This document shows positions 1-5,592 of a stretch of 5,592 nt of DNA, one piece after another; positions within the stretch are counted from its first letter, which is position 1; each line of letters opens with the position of its first letter. Under the pieces are notes generated by a model. The model saw nothing but the letters and a program-made list of their open reading frames with translations, searched no databases and was not told where the DNA came from. The stretch is taken from the NCBI GenBank assembly GCA_040235555.1, contig JBECKZ010000030.1:1-5592 (forward strand), read 5' to 3'. The position numbers were made by a program, and so were the translations under genes. This DNA is from RI-92 sp040235555 (GTDB taxonomy: Bacteria; Pseudomonadota; Gammaproteobacteria; UBA6429; Thiohalophilaceae).

Positions 1-764
1 TCATAGGGGGAATTGTCGGCCAACATCACCGCCACGTTGTTGGCATCGCCAGGATCCTGACCCGCACTCGACAATGCGCTGGTGCCTGCCACTTGCTGTA
101 ATTGTTGCAATTCGGTCACCGACTGACTGAAGTTCACGTAAATCGGGTCAATCTGTTCCACCGTGGTCAACTCGGTGGCTTCACCCTGCCCAACCAAGGC
201 CCCCTCTGTCACCAATGCGCGCCCGGCCCGCCCGGCGATAGGAGCAGTCACTGTCGCGTAACTCAGATCGAGCTGGGCTTTTTCCACATTGGCCTGAGCC
301 TGCTTGACCGCAGCCGCCGTGGTCCGTTCGTTGGCCAGAGCGGTATCCACCTCCTGCGATGAAATCAGGTGCTTTGCCGCCAGGCCCTTGTAGCGTTTGG
401 AGATCAAAGCAGCATTGGCGGCATCCGCCCGGGCCTTGGCCAATGCCGCCTCTTCGGCATGTAGGGCGGCCTGCAATGGCGCCGGGTCGATCTCGAATAA
501 TACCTGGCCCTGAGTGACATCCGTGCCTTCGGTATAGACTCGCTTGAGGATCACCCCGGCCACGCGGGCCCGCACCTGTGCGATTCGGGTTGCCGCCAGC
601 CGGCCAACCAAGACCTGGGTCAGTGGCACGGTTTCGGCATGGACAGCCACCACCTCGACCTGCGGCGGTGGCATCTGCATGTTCTTGGAGGGACCCGATT
701 TTCCACACGCGGCCACAATGAAAGAGAGGGCGGCAGGCAGTACAAGACGCGAAGAAAGTTTCAT
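1..764 (-). CDS. RND efflux pump periplasmic adaptor lipoprotein (AcrA/MexA family), 3' end outside window
   Basis: This is the membrane-fusion subunit that links an inner-membrane RND transporter to a TolC-type outer-membrane channel. 254 codons are visible; AcrA has about 397, so roughly the last third lies beyond the left edge. Residues 1-20 form a lipoprotein signal peptide ending in V17-A18-A19-C20, so Cys20 should be lipidated. Order of parts: membrane-proximal strands (about 36-60); first lipoyl half-motif (about 65-95, including AGVILK and EIDP); alpha-helical hairpin (about 96-170); second lipoyl half (TAPIAGRAG, then TEGALVG, about 173-192); start of the beta-barrel (QIDPIYVNFSQS, about 204-215). 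The hairpin tip has R124, L128 and S135, matching the R-x3-L-x6-S motif with which such adaptors dock TolC. The start is supported by AAGGA six bases upstream and by the lipobox position. The pump gene should follow to the left. The substrate cannot be predicted. Confidence 0.95.
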   Translation of the reverse strand, partial: MKLSSRLVLPAALSFIVAACGKSGPSKNMQMPPPQVEVVAVHAETVPLTQVLVGRLAATRIAQVRARVAGVILKRVYTEGTDVTQGQVLFEIDPAPLQAALHAEEAALAKARADAANAALISKRYKGLAAKHLISSQEVDTALANERTTAAAVKQAQANVEKAQLDLSYATVTAPIAGRAGRALVTEGALVGQGEATELTTVEQIDPIYVNFSQSVTELQQLQQVAGTSALSSAGQDPGDANNVAVMLADNSPY

Positions 765-770
765 ACCGGA

Positions 771-775
771 TCCTT
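771..775 (-). promoter_or_regulatory. Ribosome-binding site of the efflux adaptor gene
   Basis: On the minus strand AAGGA lies six bases before the ATG at 764. This is good Shine-Dalgarno spacing and fixes the start that gives a complete lipoprotein signal peptide. Confidence 0.7.
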
Positions 776-808
776 GCAGGCAGTCGGTGCAGTAATTATT
801 AGGCACCA

Positions 809-837
809 ATTATATTAGTTAACGCGACCAGTGGTTT
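809..837 (-). promoter_or_regulatory. Candidate sigma-70 promoter for the efflux adaptor gene
   Basis: On the minus strand a perfect TATAAT occupies 809-814, about 45 bases before the start codon. The hexamer 17 bases further upstream (832-837) is a poor match to TTGACA, as expected for a regulated or activator-dependent promoter. That -35 region lies inside the inverted repeat at 827-854. Only the -10 box is strong evidence. Confidence 0.4.
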
Positions 838-854
838 AGTTCCCAATCACTGGT
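827..854. promoter_or_regulatory. 7-14-7 inverted repeat, candidate operator upstream of the efflux gene
   Basis: The arms ACCAGTG (827-833) and CACTGGT (848-854) are perfect reverse complements separated by 14 bases, giving a 28-bp dyad. Partial symmetry continues inward from the arms. The dyad covers the presumed -35 region of the efflux promoter, where a repressor would block transcription. RND pump genes are often controlled by TetR-family regulators binding dyads of about this size, but no regulator gene is present in the window, so the binding protein is unknown. Confidence 0.45.
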
Positions 855-860
855 TATTCA

Positions 861-1234
861 GAAGAAGACAGACATATTCTCTCACAAGAATCTCCCAGCC
901 ATGTACCTCAGTGATAAATGCCTGGTGTCGCCCCATCATGTACTGCTTTCCAGTTCCTGCCCGATAGAGTCGCCTACTGTCTGTTACACTATATATATAG
1001 TAGATACGTTCGGCTTAATGGTGCATAAGGTCCATGAAAAGGAGATCATGGATGGTTACAGTGTCTATCACGTAGGCGATTTCACGGCTCTCTTTCGCGT
1101 AAACGTGATGTTCAATTGTCTTGTAGAGCGGATAGTGATTGGACGCTACAAAAAACAGAAGTGAGGTGGTAAATCTAATCCAGACTAACACAAGTGCTGC
1201 GCTGCGGGTTTACAGAGAGGCACTGTTCGGCAGC
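861..1234. other. Spacer of about 370 bp with no established gene
   Basis: This stretch lies between the efflux promoter region and the terminator of the cytochrome gene. A plus-strand frame is open from 901 to 1164 (87 codons). Within it, AAAGGAG at 1038-1044 precedes an ATG at 1048 by only three bases, giving a 38-residue ORF. A second ATG at 1052 has ideal spacing but ends after seven codons. The opposite strand is also open for about 65 codons (around 1200 down to 1015) without an ATG start. None of these products resembles a family I know. The region could be promoter DNA with chance ORFs, a remnant of a regulator gene, or a small unrecognised gene. A repeat of CATGTAC occurs at 900-906 and 937-943. 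Confidence 0.5.
988..1001. repeat. Perfect 14-bp TA-rich palindrome
   Basis: ACTATATATATAGT is its own reverse complement. It lies in the centre of the spacer between the efflux gene and the cytochrome gene, about 47 bases upstream of the small plus-strand ORF at 1048. It could serve as a -10 region on either strand, a protein-binding site or an easily melted segment. No good -35 hexamer accompanies it, so a promoter call is not justified. Confidence 0.5.
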
Positions 1235-1276
1235 AAAAAAACGGCAGGAATGATTTGATGCTACCACTCCTGCCGT
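1235..1276 (-). terminator. Rho-independent terminator of the cytochrome/propeller gene
   Basis: Read on the minus strand, ACGGCAGGA (1276-1268) pairs perfectly with TCCTGCCGT (1249-1241). An unbroken run of T follows the stem (1241-1235). The structure begins 21 bases after the stop codon at 1298. The stem has nine base pairs and is GC-rich; the 18-base loop is longer than usual. On the plus strand no T run follows, so it is directional. Confidence 0.85.
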
Positions 1277-1297
1277 CAACATTTATATCAATAGTAT

Positions 1298-4198
1298 TCA
1301 GGGATGACTGTTCGCATCCGCTGGATCGGTTTCGGCCAGCAATTCGTCGCGATTGTAAAAGCCATCTTCATCGCGATCCAGAGCCAGACGCGGTCCATTA
1401 CCTGGTGGTGTACAGGTGTAGGTCAGGTCGCCTTTGCTCTTCAGCGCCGTATTACGCAGGTCCGCATCGCTGATCAACGGCTCGGTACTCAGGTCGCTGC
1501 GATAAGTCCCATCACGCTGGTACATAAAGCTCTTACTATCGTTAGCAGCAATCAAATCACACTCGCCACGATCGGCCATCTTGATCAACAGTGCGATACG
1601 ATCACCGACTTGTTCAGCAGTGACACTATTGAGTGTAATCTGCTGCCCGACGATCGGATACAGGTTGGTATCAAACACCAGGACGTATTGCTCCAAATCC
1701 CGGCGGATTTTCATACCCTGTTCAGAGATGGGCAGATTATCCGGGTTACCTGGATCGAGCGGTGTTACCGTACCCGCGGGACGCGGCAGGAAGCCAAGGA
1801 TATTGTGGAAACGGAAGATCGTATCCACGCTGCCATCATGAAACATGCCAAAGCCGCGTACCTGATCCCCCATGAACGGATTTGGATTGCCGAAAAACGG
1901 ATCGTCGGTGCCGAACGGATTATCGGCCAGGAAATTGCCGCTATTGGCCATGCCGAACATACCGACCTTCTGATACAGATTACGCAGGTGCGGCACCTTG
2001 AAGAACTGCGGCTGGAAGGCAAAGGTGTATTTGCCATCCGTACCAAAGAACCCGGGCTTAGCGACTCCAGCATCCGCGTTGGCATTGCGATCCACCACGT
2101 GACATCCGTTGCAATGGAATTTGGAATCCACGATCTTCGAGCTATCGAAGAAGAAATCATGGCCGCGTTTTTGCGGGTCAGTCAATGAATTATCCAGATT
2201 CCGGATTGGATTAGGCGGATAGGTGATTTGCATGGCGAAATCGGTGAAGGCCTGTAAATCCGCATCGTTTAACGGTGCATCGCTACCGTTTAGACCCGGG
2301 AAGGCCACGTTGAACTTCTTGAACGCAGCTTCTTCATCATAGGTCCCGCTGTTCGGTTGGGCCGTCGGCGCATCGTTTCCACCGGTGCGATCACCACGCC
2401 AGTGCATCGGACCATGATTGGCCAGACCGCGCATACTCTGCGTGGTCATCGGCCCCTTCTCTGGTTCGAAGTCCGGACTGACCGGCAAACCGAAATCTTC
2501 ATGGTTGATCGCCAGTGGACCGGGATTATTCACAAAGGACGCATCAGGGTTGCCCAGGTCCCAGGCCAGGTTGTCCATGTCACCGAAGATGTGGCAACTG
2601 GCACAGGCATTGTCACCGTGACTAGACGAGATCGAGGCGTCATAGAGAAAATGCCGGCCTGTCCGAACACTGGGTGGTTCCGGATCATGCATGGCGATGT
2701 GCGCGACTTCTTTGCGTTGCACCATGTCGATAATGGAGATGCTATCGTCGAAGCGGGTCATCACATATAAACGGCCATTGGCCTCGTCGAGCACCACACC
2801 ACTTGGTCCACCTCCCGAAACGACGACCTGGTTGCTGAGATCCGGCGTAAACGTGTTTTGTTCCAATTGCTGGGTATCGTAGATCCCGATCTTGCTTGAG
2901 CCAAATGCCGTGACGTACAAGGTCTTGCCATCACTGGTCACGGCCATACCACCGGGGAAGGCCAGACTCCTGGCGTTTTCCGCATTCGGAATTGGAGCAC
3001 AGCAGGTACTGTAGTCGATGTGCTTGTTCAAATGAATCGGTGTCACACCATCACTCAGCACCGTAATGCGGCTCTCAGTGATATGACCACGTACGGTGGA
3101 ACCACCGAGTATGCCTGTGCCCTCGAAGCGCACATTGTTACGTGCTTCGGTGTTGCTCACATAAACTTTACCTGAGACCGGATTCACCGCCATGTTGAAC
3201 AACACAGTACCAACATCACTGTAGTAACCGCTACTACCCGACAATTGTACCGGCGGACTGGCCATGGCATCGATCACGAATACGTCTTTATCCGGCAAAT
3301 TGAATTTAACCTGATCGTCCCAGACCCGCCCGATGTTATCTAGCCAGTGCGTGCCGTCAAACTTCACGATCAAACCGGTCAGCGGTTGAATGCGGCCTTC
3401 AAAATTAACCGGGTGTGGTTCGGCAAGGCCGTCGCCATTGGTGTCAACCATCACCGAGGCATCGGGCAAACCGCCGTTAGCGGTTACAGTCATTTCAAAA
3501 ATCGTGGTCGTACGGTTACCGGTTTTGAAACCTGCCGCATAAACCCTGGTTCCGTCCGGCGAAACCGCAAGAGCGCGCGGCGTATCCGTGAACAACGGAA
3601 TGATGGTGAGCGGCGTACCAGCCAGCTTCTTTCCCAGATTCGCTGCATCAAAGACCCACACATCAGCGCGACCGATACTCGGCGTTGTGAGCTGCGGATC
3701 ATACGGTGCGTTCTGACCACGATGCGCTGTGGTGATAAAAGCGCGATCACCATTGGGACCGGCGAATACCACATCACTGGGTTCATCCCCGACGAGCAGA
3801 GTGCGGGTAATCCGCATCTTGGCCAAATTGGTGACGTCGATAACACTGACGCTATCAGAAACATGATTCACCACCCACACTTCACTGCTGTTGCGCACTG
3901 CGACCGCCACCGGTTCTACGCCCACTAACACCGAACCCCTGGGTATGATTCCAGCTGGTGTGACAGTGAATGCCTCTAAGCGATTATCCGGGGTATTGAC
4001 GGCAAACAGGATTTTACCATCCGTTGACATCGCCAAGGGACGCACCTGCCCTGATTCAAACAATGTATATGATTCAGCTGCTCCCACCATCGCTGGCGGC
4101 AATAAAAACCCTGCGACTGACAAAGTGGTAAGCAACAGATTTTTCAGCGTGAAAATACTTCTCGATCGGCCACAGCGCGGCCCTATTTTGGTCAACAT
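1298..4198 (-). CDS. Exported YVTN beta-propeller / di-haem cytochrome c peroxidase-like fusion, 966 aa
   Basis: Probable periplasmic or surface redox protein. Residues 1-40 are a Sec signal peptide: a long basic N-region, a hydrophobic core at about 20-36, and likely cleavage after VGA (38-40). Seven propeller-like blades follow at about 44-79, 83-122, 128-187, 198-236, 330-381, 409-444 and 456-494, several with the SPDGxxxYV-type signature. Residues 237-329 insert between blades four and five. The C-terminal part has haem-binding motifs CASCH (532-536) and CNGCH (696-700). It also shows peroxidase/MauG-family landmarks: SMRGL and MHWRGDR (588-603), KVPHLRNL (734-741) and FHDGSVDT (786-793). 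Residues 941-952 form a canonical EF-hand-like loop (D941, D943, D945, G946, N949, E952). C399-C400 are adjacent, and C880 and C929 may form a disulfide. GGGAG nine bases upstream supports the start. The substrate is unknown: peroxide reduction, MauG-like oxidation, or a role like the surface cytochrome peroxidases of methanotrophs are possible. Confidence 0.93.
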   Translation of the reverse strand: MLTKIGPRCGRSRSIFTLKNLLLTTLSVAGFLLPPAMVGAAESYTLFESGQVRPLAMSTDGKILFAVNTPDNRLEAFTVTPAGIIPRGSVLVGVEPVAVAVRNSSEVWVVNHVSDSVSVIDVTNLAKMRITRTLLVGDEPSDVVFAGPNGDRAFITTAHRGQNAPYDPQLTTPSIGRADVWVFDAANLGKKLAGTPLTIIPLFTDTPRALAVSPDGTRVYAAGFKTGNRTTTIFEMTVTANGGLPDASVMVDTNGDGLAEPHPVNFEGRIQPLTGLIVKFDGTHWLDNIGRVWDDQVKFNLPDKDVFVIDAMASPPVQLSGSSGYYSDVGTVLFNMAVNPVSGKVYVSNTEARNNVRFEGTGILGGSTVRGHITESRITVLSDGVTPIHLNKHIDYSTCCAPIPNAENARSLAFPGGMAVTSDGKTLYVTAFGSSKIGIYDTQQLEQNTFTPDLSNQVVVSGGGPSGVVLDEANGRLYVMTRFDDSISIIDMVQRKEVAHIAMHDPEPPSVRTGRHFLYDASISSSHGDNACASCHIFGDMDNLAWDLGNPDASFVNNPGPLAINHEDFGLPVSPDFEPEKGPMTTQSMRGLANHGPMHWRGDRTGGNDAPTAQPNSGTYDEEAAFKKFNVAFPGLNGSDAPLNDADLQAFTDFAMQITYPPNPIRNLDNSLTDPQKRGHDFFFDSSKIVDSKFHCNGCHVVDRNANADAGVAKPGFFGTDGKYTFAFQPQFFKVPHLRNLYQKVGMFGMANSGNFLADNPFGTDDPFFGNPNPFMGDQVRGFGMFHDGSVDTIFRFHNILGFLPRPAGTVTPLDPGNPDNLPISEQGMKIRRDLEQYVLVFDTNLYPIVGQQITLNSVTAEQVGDRIALLIKMADRGECDLIAANDSKSFMYQRDGTYRSDLSTEPLISDADLRNTALKSKGDLTYTCTPPGNGPRLALDRDEDGFYNRDELLAETDPADANSHP

Positions 4199-4207
4199 CG
4201 CTACTAT

Positions 4208-4212
4208 CTCCC
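4208..4212 (-). promoter_or_regulatory. Ribosome-binding site of the cytochrome/propeller gene
   Basis: On the minus strand GGGAG, preceded by an A tract, lies nine bases before the ATG at 4198. It supports that ATG even though the signal peptide N-region it gives is long (about 19 residues). No other in-frame ATG occurs before the hydrophobic core. Confidence 0.65.
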
Positions 4213-4225
4213 TTTTTTTGTTTTT

Positions 4226-4252
4226 AATTTAAATTGCAACGAACGATGACAA
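4226..4252 (-). promoter_or_regulatory. Weak candidate promoter of the cytochrome/propeller gene
   Basis: On the minus strand TTGTCA (4252-4247) matches the -35 consensus at five of six positions. TAAATT (4231-4226) matches the -10 at four of six. The 15-base spacer is short of the usual 17, so this is tentative. It lies just downstream of the TTATCGC palindrome in the direction of transcription, which would suit an activator or repressor bound there. Confidence 0.25.
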
Positions 4253-4261
4253 AAGCCACCG

Positions 4262-4281
4262 TTATCGCTTATCGCGATAAG
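4262..4281. promoter_or_regulatory. TTATCGC half-site array with 14-bp palindrome, candidate operator
   Basis: CTTATCGCGATAAG (4268-4281) is a perfect palindrome. A further direct copy of TTATCGC (4262-4268) adjoins it, giving TTATCGC at 4262-4268, TTATCGC at 4269-4275 and the inverted copy GCGATAA at 4274-4280. The array is 64-83 bp upstream of the cytochrome start codon and about 300 bp upstream of the DedA gene, so the cytochrome gene is the likelier target. It does not match the Fur, CRP/FNR or LexA consensus sequences I know, so the binding protein is not assigned. Confidence 0.5.
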
Positions 4282-4354
4282 TATCAAGCTGTTGTGGGTA
4301 CATTGGCGAAAACGCCGGATCTAAAACACAAACATACTGGTTGTATCCCACTTC

Positions 4355-4383
4355 TTGTTTTGTTTTTATCCTGACTTTATATT
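4355..4383 (+). promoter_or_regulatory. Candidate promoter reading toward the DedA-family gene
   Basis: TTGTTT (4355-4360) is followed after exactly 17 bases by TATATT (4378-4383), a five-of-six match to the -10 consensus. The -35 box is only partly conserved. Use of this promoter would give an unusually long leader of about 185 bases before the ATG at 4575. The leader is AT-rich, contains three tandem TAAG units (4484-4495), and shows no strong hairpin or riboswitch I recognise. A start nearer the gene is equally possible. Confidence 0.25.
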
Positions 4384-4574
4384 TTTATTGTTAGTAAATA
4401 TAAGCACTCTTTTTTGCGAAAGTCCACTTTGCACCAACTCATGTCTCCCGAAAATCCAATTTTGTTGTAGTATATGTAATAAATAAGTAAGTAAGTCATT
4501 TCGATGAATTAACGATCTACAAAATTTTTCTGCCGCTATATTCAGCAGCAGCGACCAGATGGAATTTTAAAACT

Positions 4575-5204
4575 ATGCTTGAAAAACTTATTCTCTTGTT
4601 AAGCGGATTCATTATCGCAACCATTTCCGCACTGGGTTATGCCGGTATTGTGTTGTTGATGGCCATCGAAAGTGCTTGCATTCCCTTACCGTCGGAAATC
4701 ATCATGCCCTTTTCAGGCTTTTTGGTCTTCAAACAGGAATTCGTTCTGTGGGGTGTTGCCCTGGCCGGCGCAATAGGTTGTGTACTGGGTTCCTTGATTG
4801 CTTATGCCATCGGTGCTTATGGCGGGCGTTCACTGGTTTATAAATATGGCCGCTATGTGCTGATTTCGCATCAGGACCTTGCCCTTGCCGATCATTGGTT
4901 TGCACGACACGGTGGGATCACCGTGTTTATCGGCCGACTACTGCCCATTATCCGCACCTTCATCGCGCTACCGGCGGGCATCAGTCGCATGTCACTGCTA
5001 CCCTTTGTGATCTACACCTTTACCGGCTCGCTGATCTGGTGCTATGGACTGGCCTGGATTGGGGTAAAACTGGGGGAGAACTGGCGGACCCTGGGGGCAT
5101 ACTTCCACAAATTCGATACCATTATTGCGATTGTTTTAGTACTCGCCGTCGTTTGGTATGTCCGCCGCCATTGGAAACACCGGCTCGAGTACCGGGGTGA
5201 GTGA
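4575..5204 (+). CDS. DedA-family (SNARE-associated/VTT domain) integral membrane protein, 209 aa
   Basis: Inner-membrane protein of the DedA superfamily. Members support membrane homeostasis, proton-motive-force maintenance and resistance to some cationic compounds, and some act as lipid carrier flippases; the role here is not known. The length (209 aa) is typical of the family. Conserved features are visible: E32 followed by the CIPLPSE motif (P37, P39, E41) in the first re-entrant region, a glycine-rich helix at about 60-82, and the second signature GRLLPIIRTFIALPAG at 120-135 (R121, P124, R127, G135). Hydrophobic segments occupy about 5-30, 40-52, 57-82, 115-135, 142-165 and 182-197, followed by a basic tail (RRHWKHR). 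The only Shine-Dalgarno-like sequence is GGA eleven bases upstream, so translation initiation looks weak. The gene is divergent from the cytochrome gene and convergent with ppiC. Confidence 0.93.
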   Translation: MLEKLILLLSGFIIATISALGYAGIVLLMAIESACIPLPSEIIMPFSGFLVFKQEFVLWGVALAGAIGCVLGSLIAYAIGAYGGRSLVYKYGRYVLISHQDLALADHWFARHGGITVFIGRLLPIIRTFIALPAGISRMSLLPFVIYTFTGSLIWCYGLAWIGVKLGENWRTLGAYFHKFDTIIAIVLVLAVVWYVRRHWKHRLEYRGE

Positions 5205-5209
5205 GCCGC

Positions 5210-5491
5210 TCAATCCGAGCGCGAAGTAATTTCCAACAGGTGATAACCAAACTGGGTTTTGACCGGACCATGGACTTTATTCAGTTCGCCGGAGAACACG
5301 ACTTCGTCGAACTCTCGAACCATCTGGCCGCGACCAAATTCGCCCAGGTCACCCCCCTGCGCACCAGAAGGACAGAGCGAATGCTGTTTGGCAATTTCCG
5401 CGAAATCGGCACCTGCCTCAATCGCCTGTTTCAAGGACTCACATTGCGCCTCGGTTTCCACCAGAATATGTCGTGCTCGTGCTGTTGCCAT
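5210..5491 (-). CDS. ppiC: PpiC-type parvulin peptidyl-prolyl cis-trans isomerase, 93 aa
   Basis: Small single-domain cytoplasmic rotamase that speeds cis-trans isomerisation of X-Pro bonds; it has no signal peptide. From the ATG at 5491 the product has 93 residues, the same length as Escherichia coli PpiC, and aligns with it throughout: ARHILV near the N-terminus (H8), GADFAEIAKQHSLCPSG (27-43, C40), GGDLGEFGRGQMV (46-58, M57), F61, and TQFGYHLLEI (79-88, F81, H84). These cover the parvulin active-site His, Cys, Met and Phe positions. An in-frame ATG 16 codons upstream (5539) exists, but it has no ribosome-binding site and would add an unrelated leader. The ATG at 5491 is preceded by a purine-rich AGAGGGGG. 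Its stop lies five bases from that of the convergent DedA gene. Confidence 0.95.
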   Translation of the reverse strand: MATARARHILVETEAQCESLKQAIEAGADFAEIAKQHSLCPSGAQGGDLGEFGRGQMVREFDEVVFSGELNKVHGPVKTQFGYHLLEITSRSD

Positions 5492-5496
5492 CGCAT

Positions 5497-5504
5497 CCCC
5501 CTCT
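5497..5504 (-). promoter_or_regulatory. Ribosome-binding site deciding the ppiC start
   Basis: AGAGGGGG on the minus strand lies five bases before the ATG at 5491. It favours the 93-residue product over the 109-residue version starting at 5539, which has no purine-rich sequence in front. Confidence 0.65.
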
Positions 5505-5561
5505 ATCTGTAGGTTAAATTCACATTTCAGCCAAGTCATTGTAATAAGCCCATGCCGGGGA

Positions 5562-5590
5562 AGGCAAATCGTGCCTATGGTGGGTATAAT
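5562..5590 (+). promoter_or_regulatory. Short inverted repeat and TATAAT box pointing out of the right edge
   Basis: AGGCA (5562-5566) and TGCCT (5572-5576) form a 5-5-5 dyad. A perfect TATAAT follows at 5585-5590. The hexamer at -35 (5562-5567) is poor and overlaps the dyad, so this could be a regulated promoter for a gene right of the window. The window ends two bases later, so no downstream gene can be checked. Confidence 0.3.
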
Positions 5591-5592
5591 GC

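Noticed and set aside
181..708. Minus-strand open frame of 175 codons within the efflux adaptor gene
   Set aside because: It is an alternate frame of the adaptor gene. The frame starting at 764 carries the lipobox, lipoyl and hairpin motifs, while this one gives a glycine- and arginine-rich product without a family match.
1304..2188. Plus-strand open frame of 294 codons opposite the cytochrome domain
   Set aside because: It lies entirely antisense to a protein with two haem motifs and clear family landmarks. Its translation has no recognisable domain and no convincing ribosome-binding site was seen, so it is a shadow of the real gene.
4305..4316. GGCG-AAAA-CGCC mini-hairpin in the divergent spacer
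   Set aside because: The stem has only four pairs with no T run, which is too small to call a terminator or regulatory RNA element.
4484..4495. Tandem TAAG units upstream of the DedA gene
   Set aside because: Three 4-bp units in AT-rich DNA are readily explained by chance or slippage. I see no link to a known element.
4199..4574. Search for a riboswitch, tRNA or small RNA in the divergent spacer
   Set aside because: I could not find a cloverleaf, a recognised aptamer core or a hairpin followed by a T run. Only promoter-like boxes and the palindrome are supportable.
5492..5539. N-terminal extension of ppiC to the ATG at 5539
   Set aside because: No Shine-Dalgarno sequence precedes it, and the 93-residue form from 5491 matches the length and N-terminus of PpiC.
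1..5592. Search for CRISPR arrays, insertion sequences or attachment sites
   Set aside because: No regularly spaced repeats, transposase-like ORFs, paired terminal inverted repeats with target duplications, or tRNA-derived sequences were seen.

Overview
The window looks like a piece of a Gram-negative proteobacterial chromosome, probably gamma- or betaproteobacterial. This rests on an AcrA/MexA-type lipoprotein adaptor of a tripartite efflux pump, a secreted c-type cytochrome, a DedA-family membrane protein and a 93-residue PpiC-type parvulin very close to the enterobacterial one. Base composition is moderate, with AT-rich spacers between genes. I cannot name a genus.

Layout. (1) Bases 1-764, minus strand: 5' part of an RND efflux periplasmic adaptor gene, cut by the left edge. 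Its upstream region holds a perfect TATAAT box and a 7-14-7 inverted repeat that could be an operator. (2) Bases 765-1297: a long spacer with no gene I can establish. It contains a 14-bp TA-rich palindrome, a doubtful 38-codon ORF with a Shine-Dalgarno-like sequence, and an intrinsic terminator for the next gene. (3) Bases 1298-4198, minus strand: the centrepiece, a 966-residue exported protein. It fuses a seven-bladed YVTN-type beta-propeller to a di-haem cytochrome c peroxidase/MauG-like domain with two CxxCH motifs, and ends in an EF-hand-like calcium loop. (4) Bases 4199-4574: an AT-rich divergent promoter region with a perfect 14-bp palindrome inside a triple TTATCGC half-site array. (5) Bases 4575-5204, plus strand: a DedA/VTT-domain membrane protein. 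(6) Bases 5210-5491, minus strand: ppiC, convergent with the DedA gene and only 5 bp from it. (7) The right edge carries a short inverted repeat and a TATAAT box pointing out of the window.

The genes do not form one operon: each has its own spacer and orientations alternate. The adaptor would work with an RND pump gene expected to the left. The cytochrome appears to be monocistronic, with its own ribosome-binding site and terminator, and may be controlled from the TTATCGC palindrome. No complete new system is evident. The items most worth following are the propeller/di-haem fusion, with its vicinal cysteine pair and two calcium-loop-like motifs, and the palindrome upstream of it.
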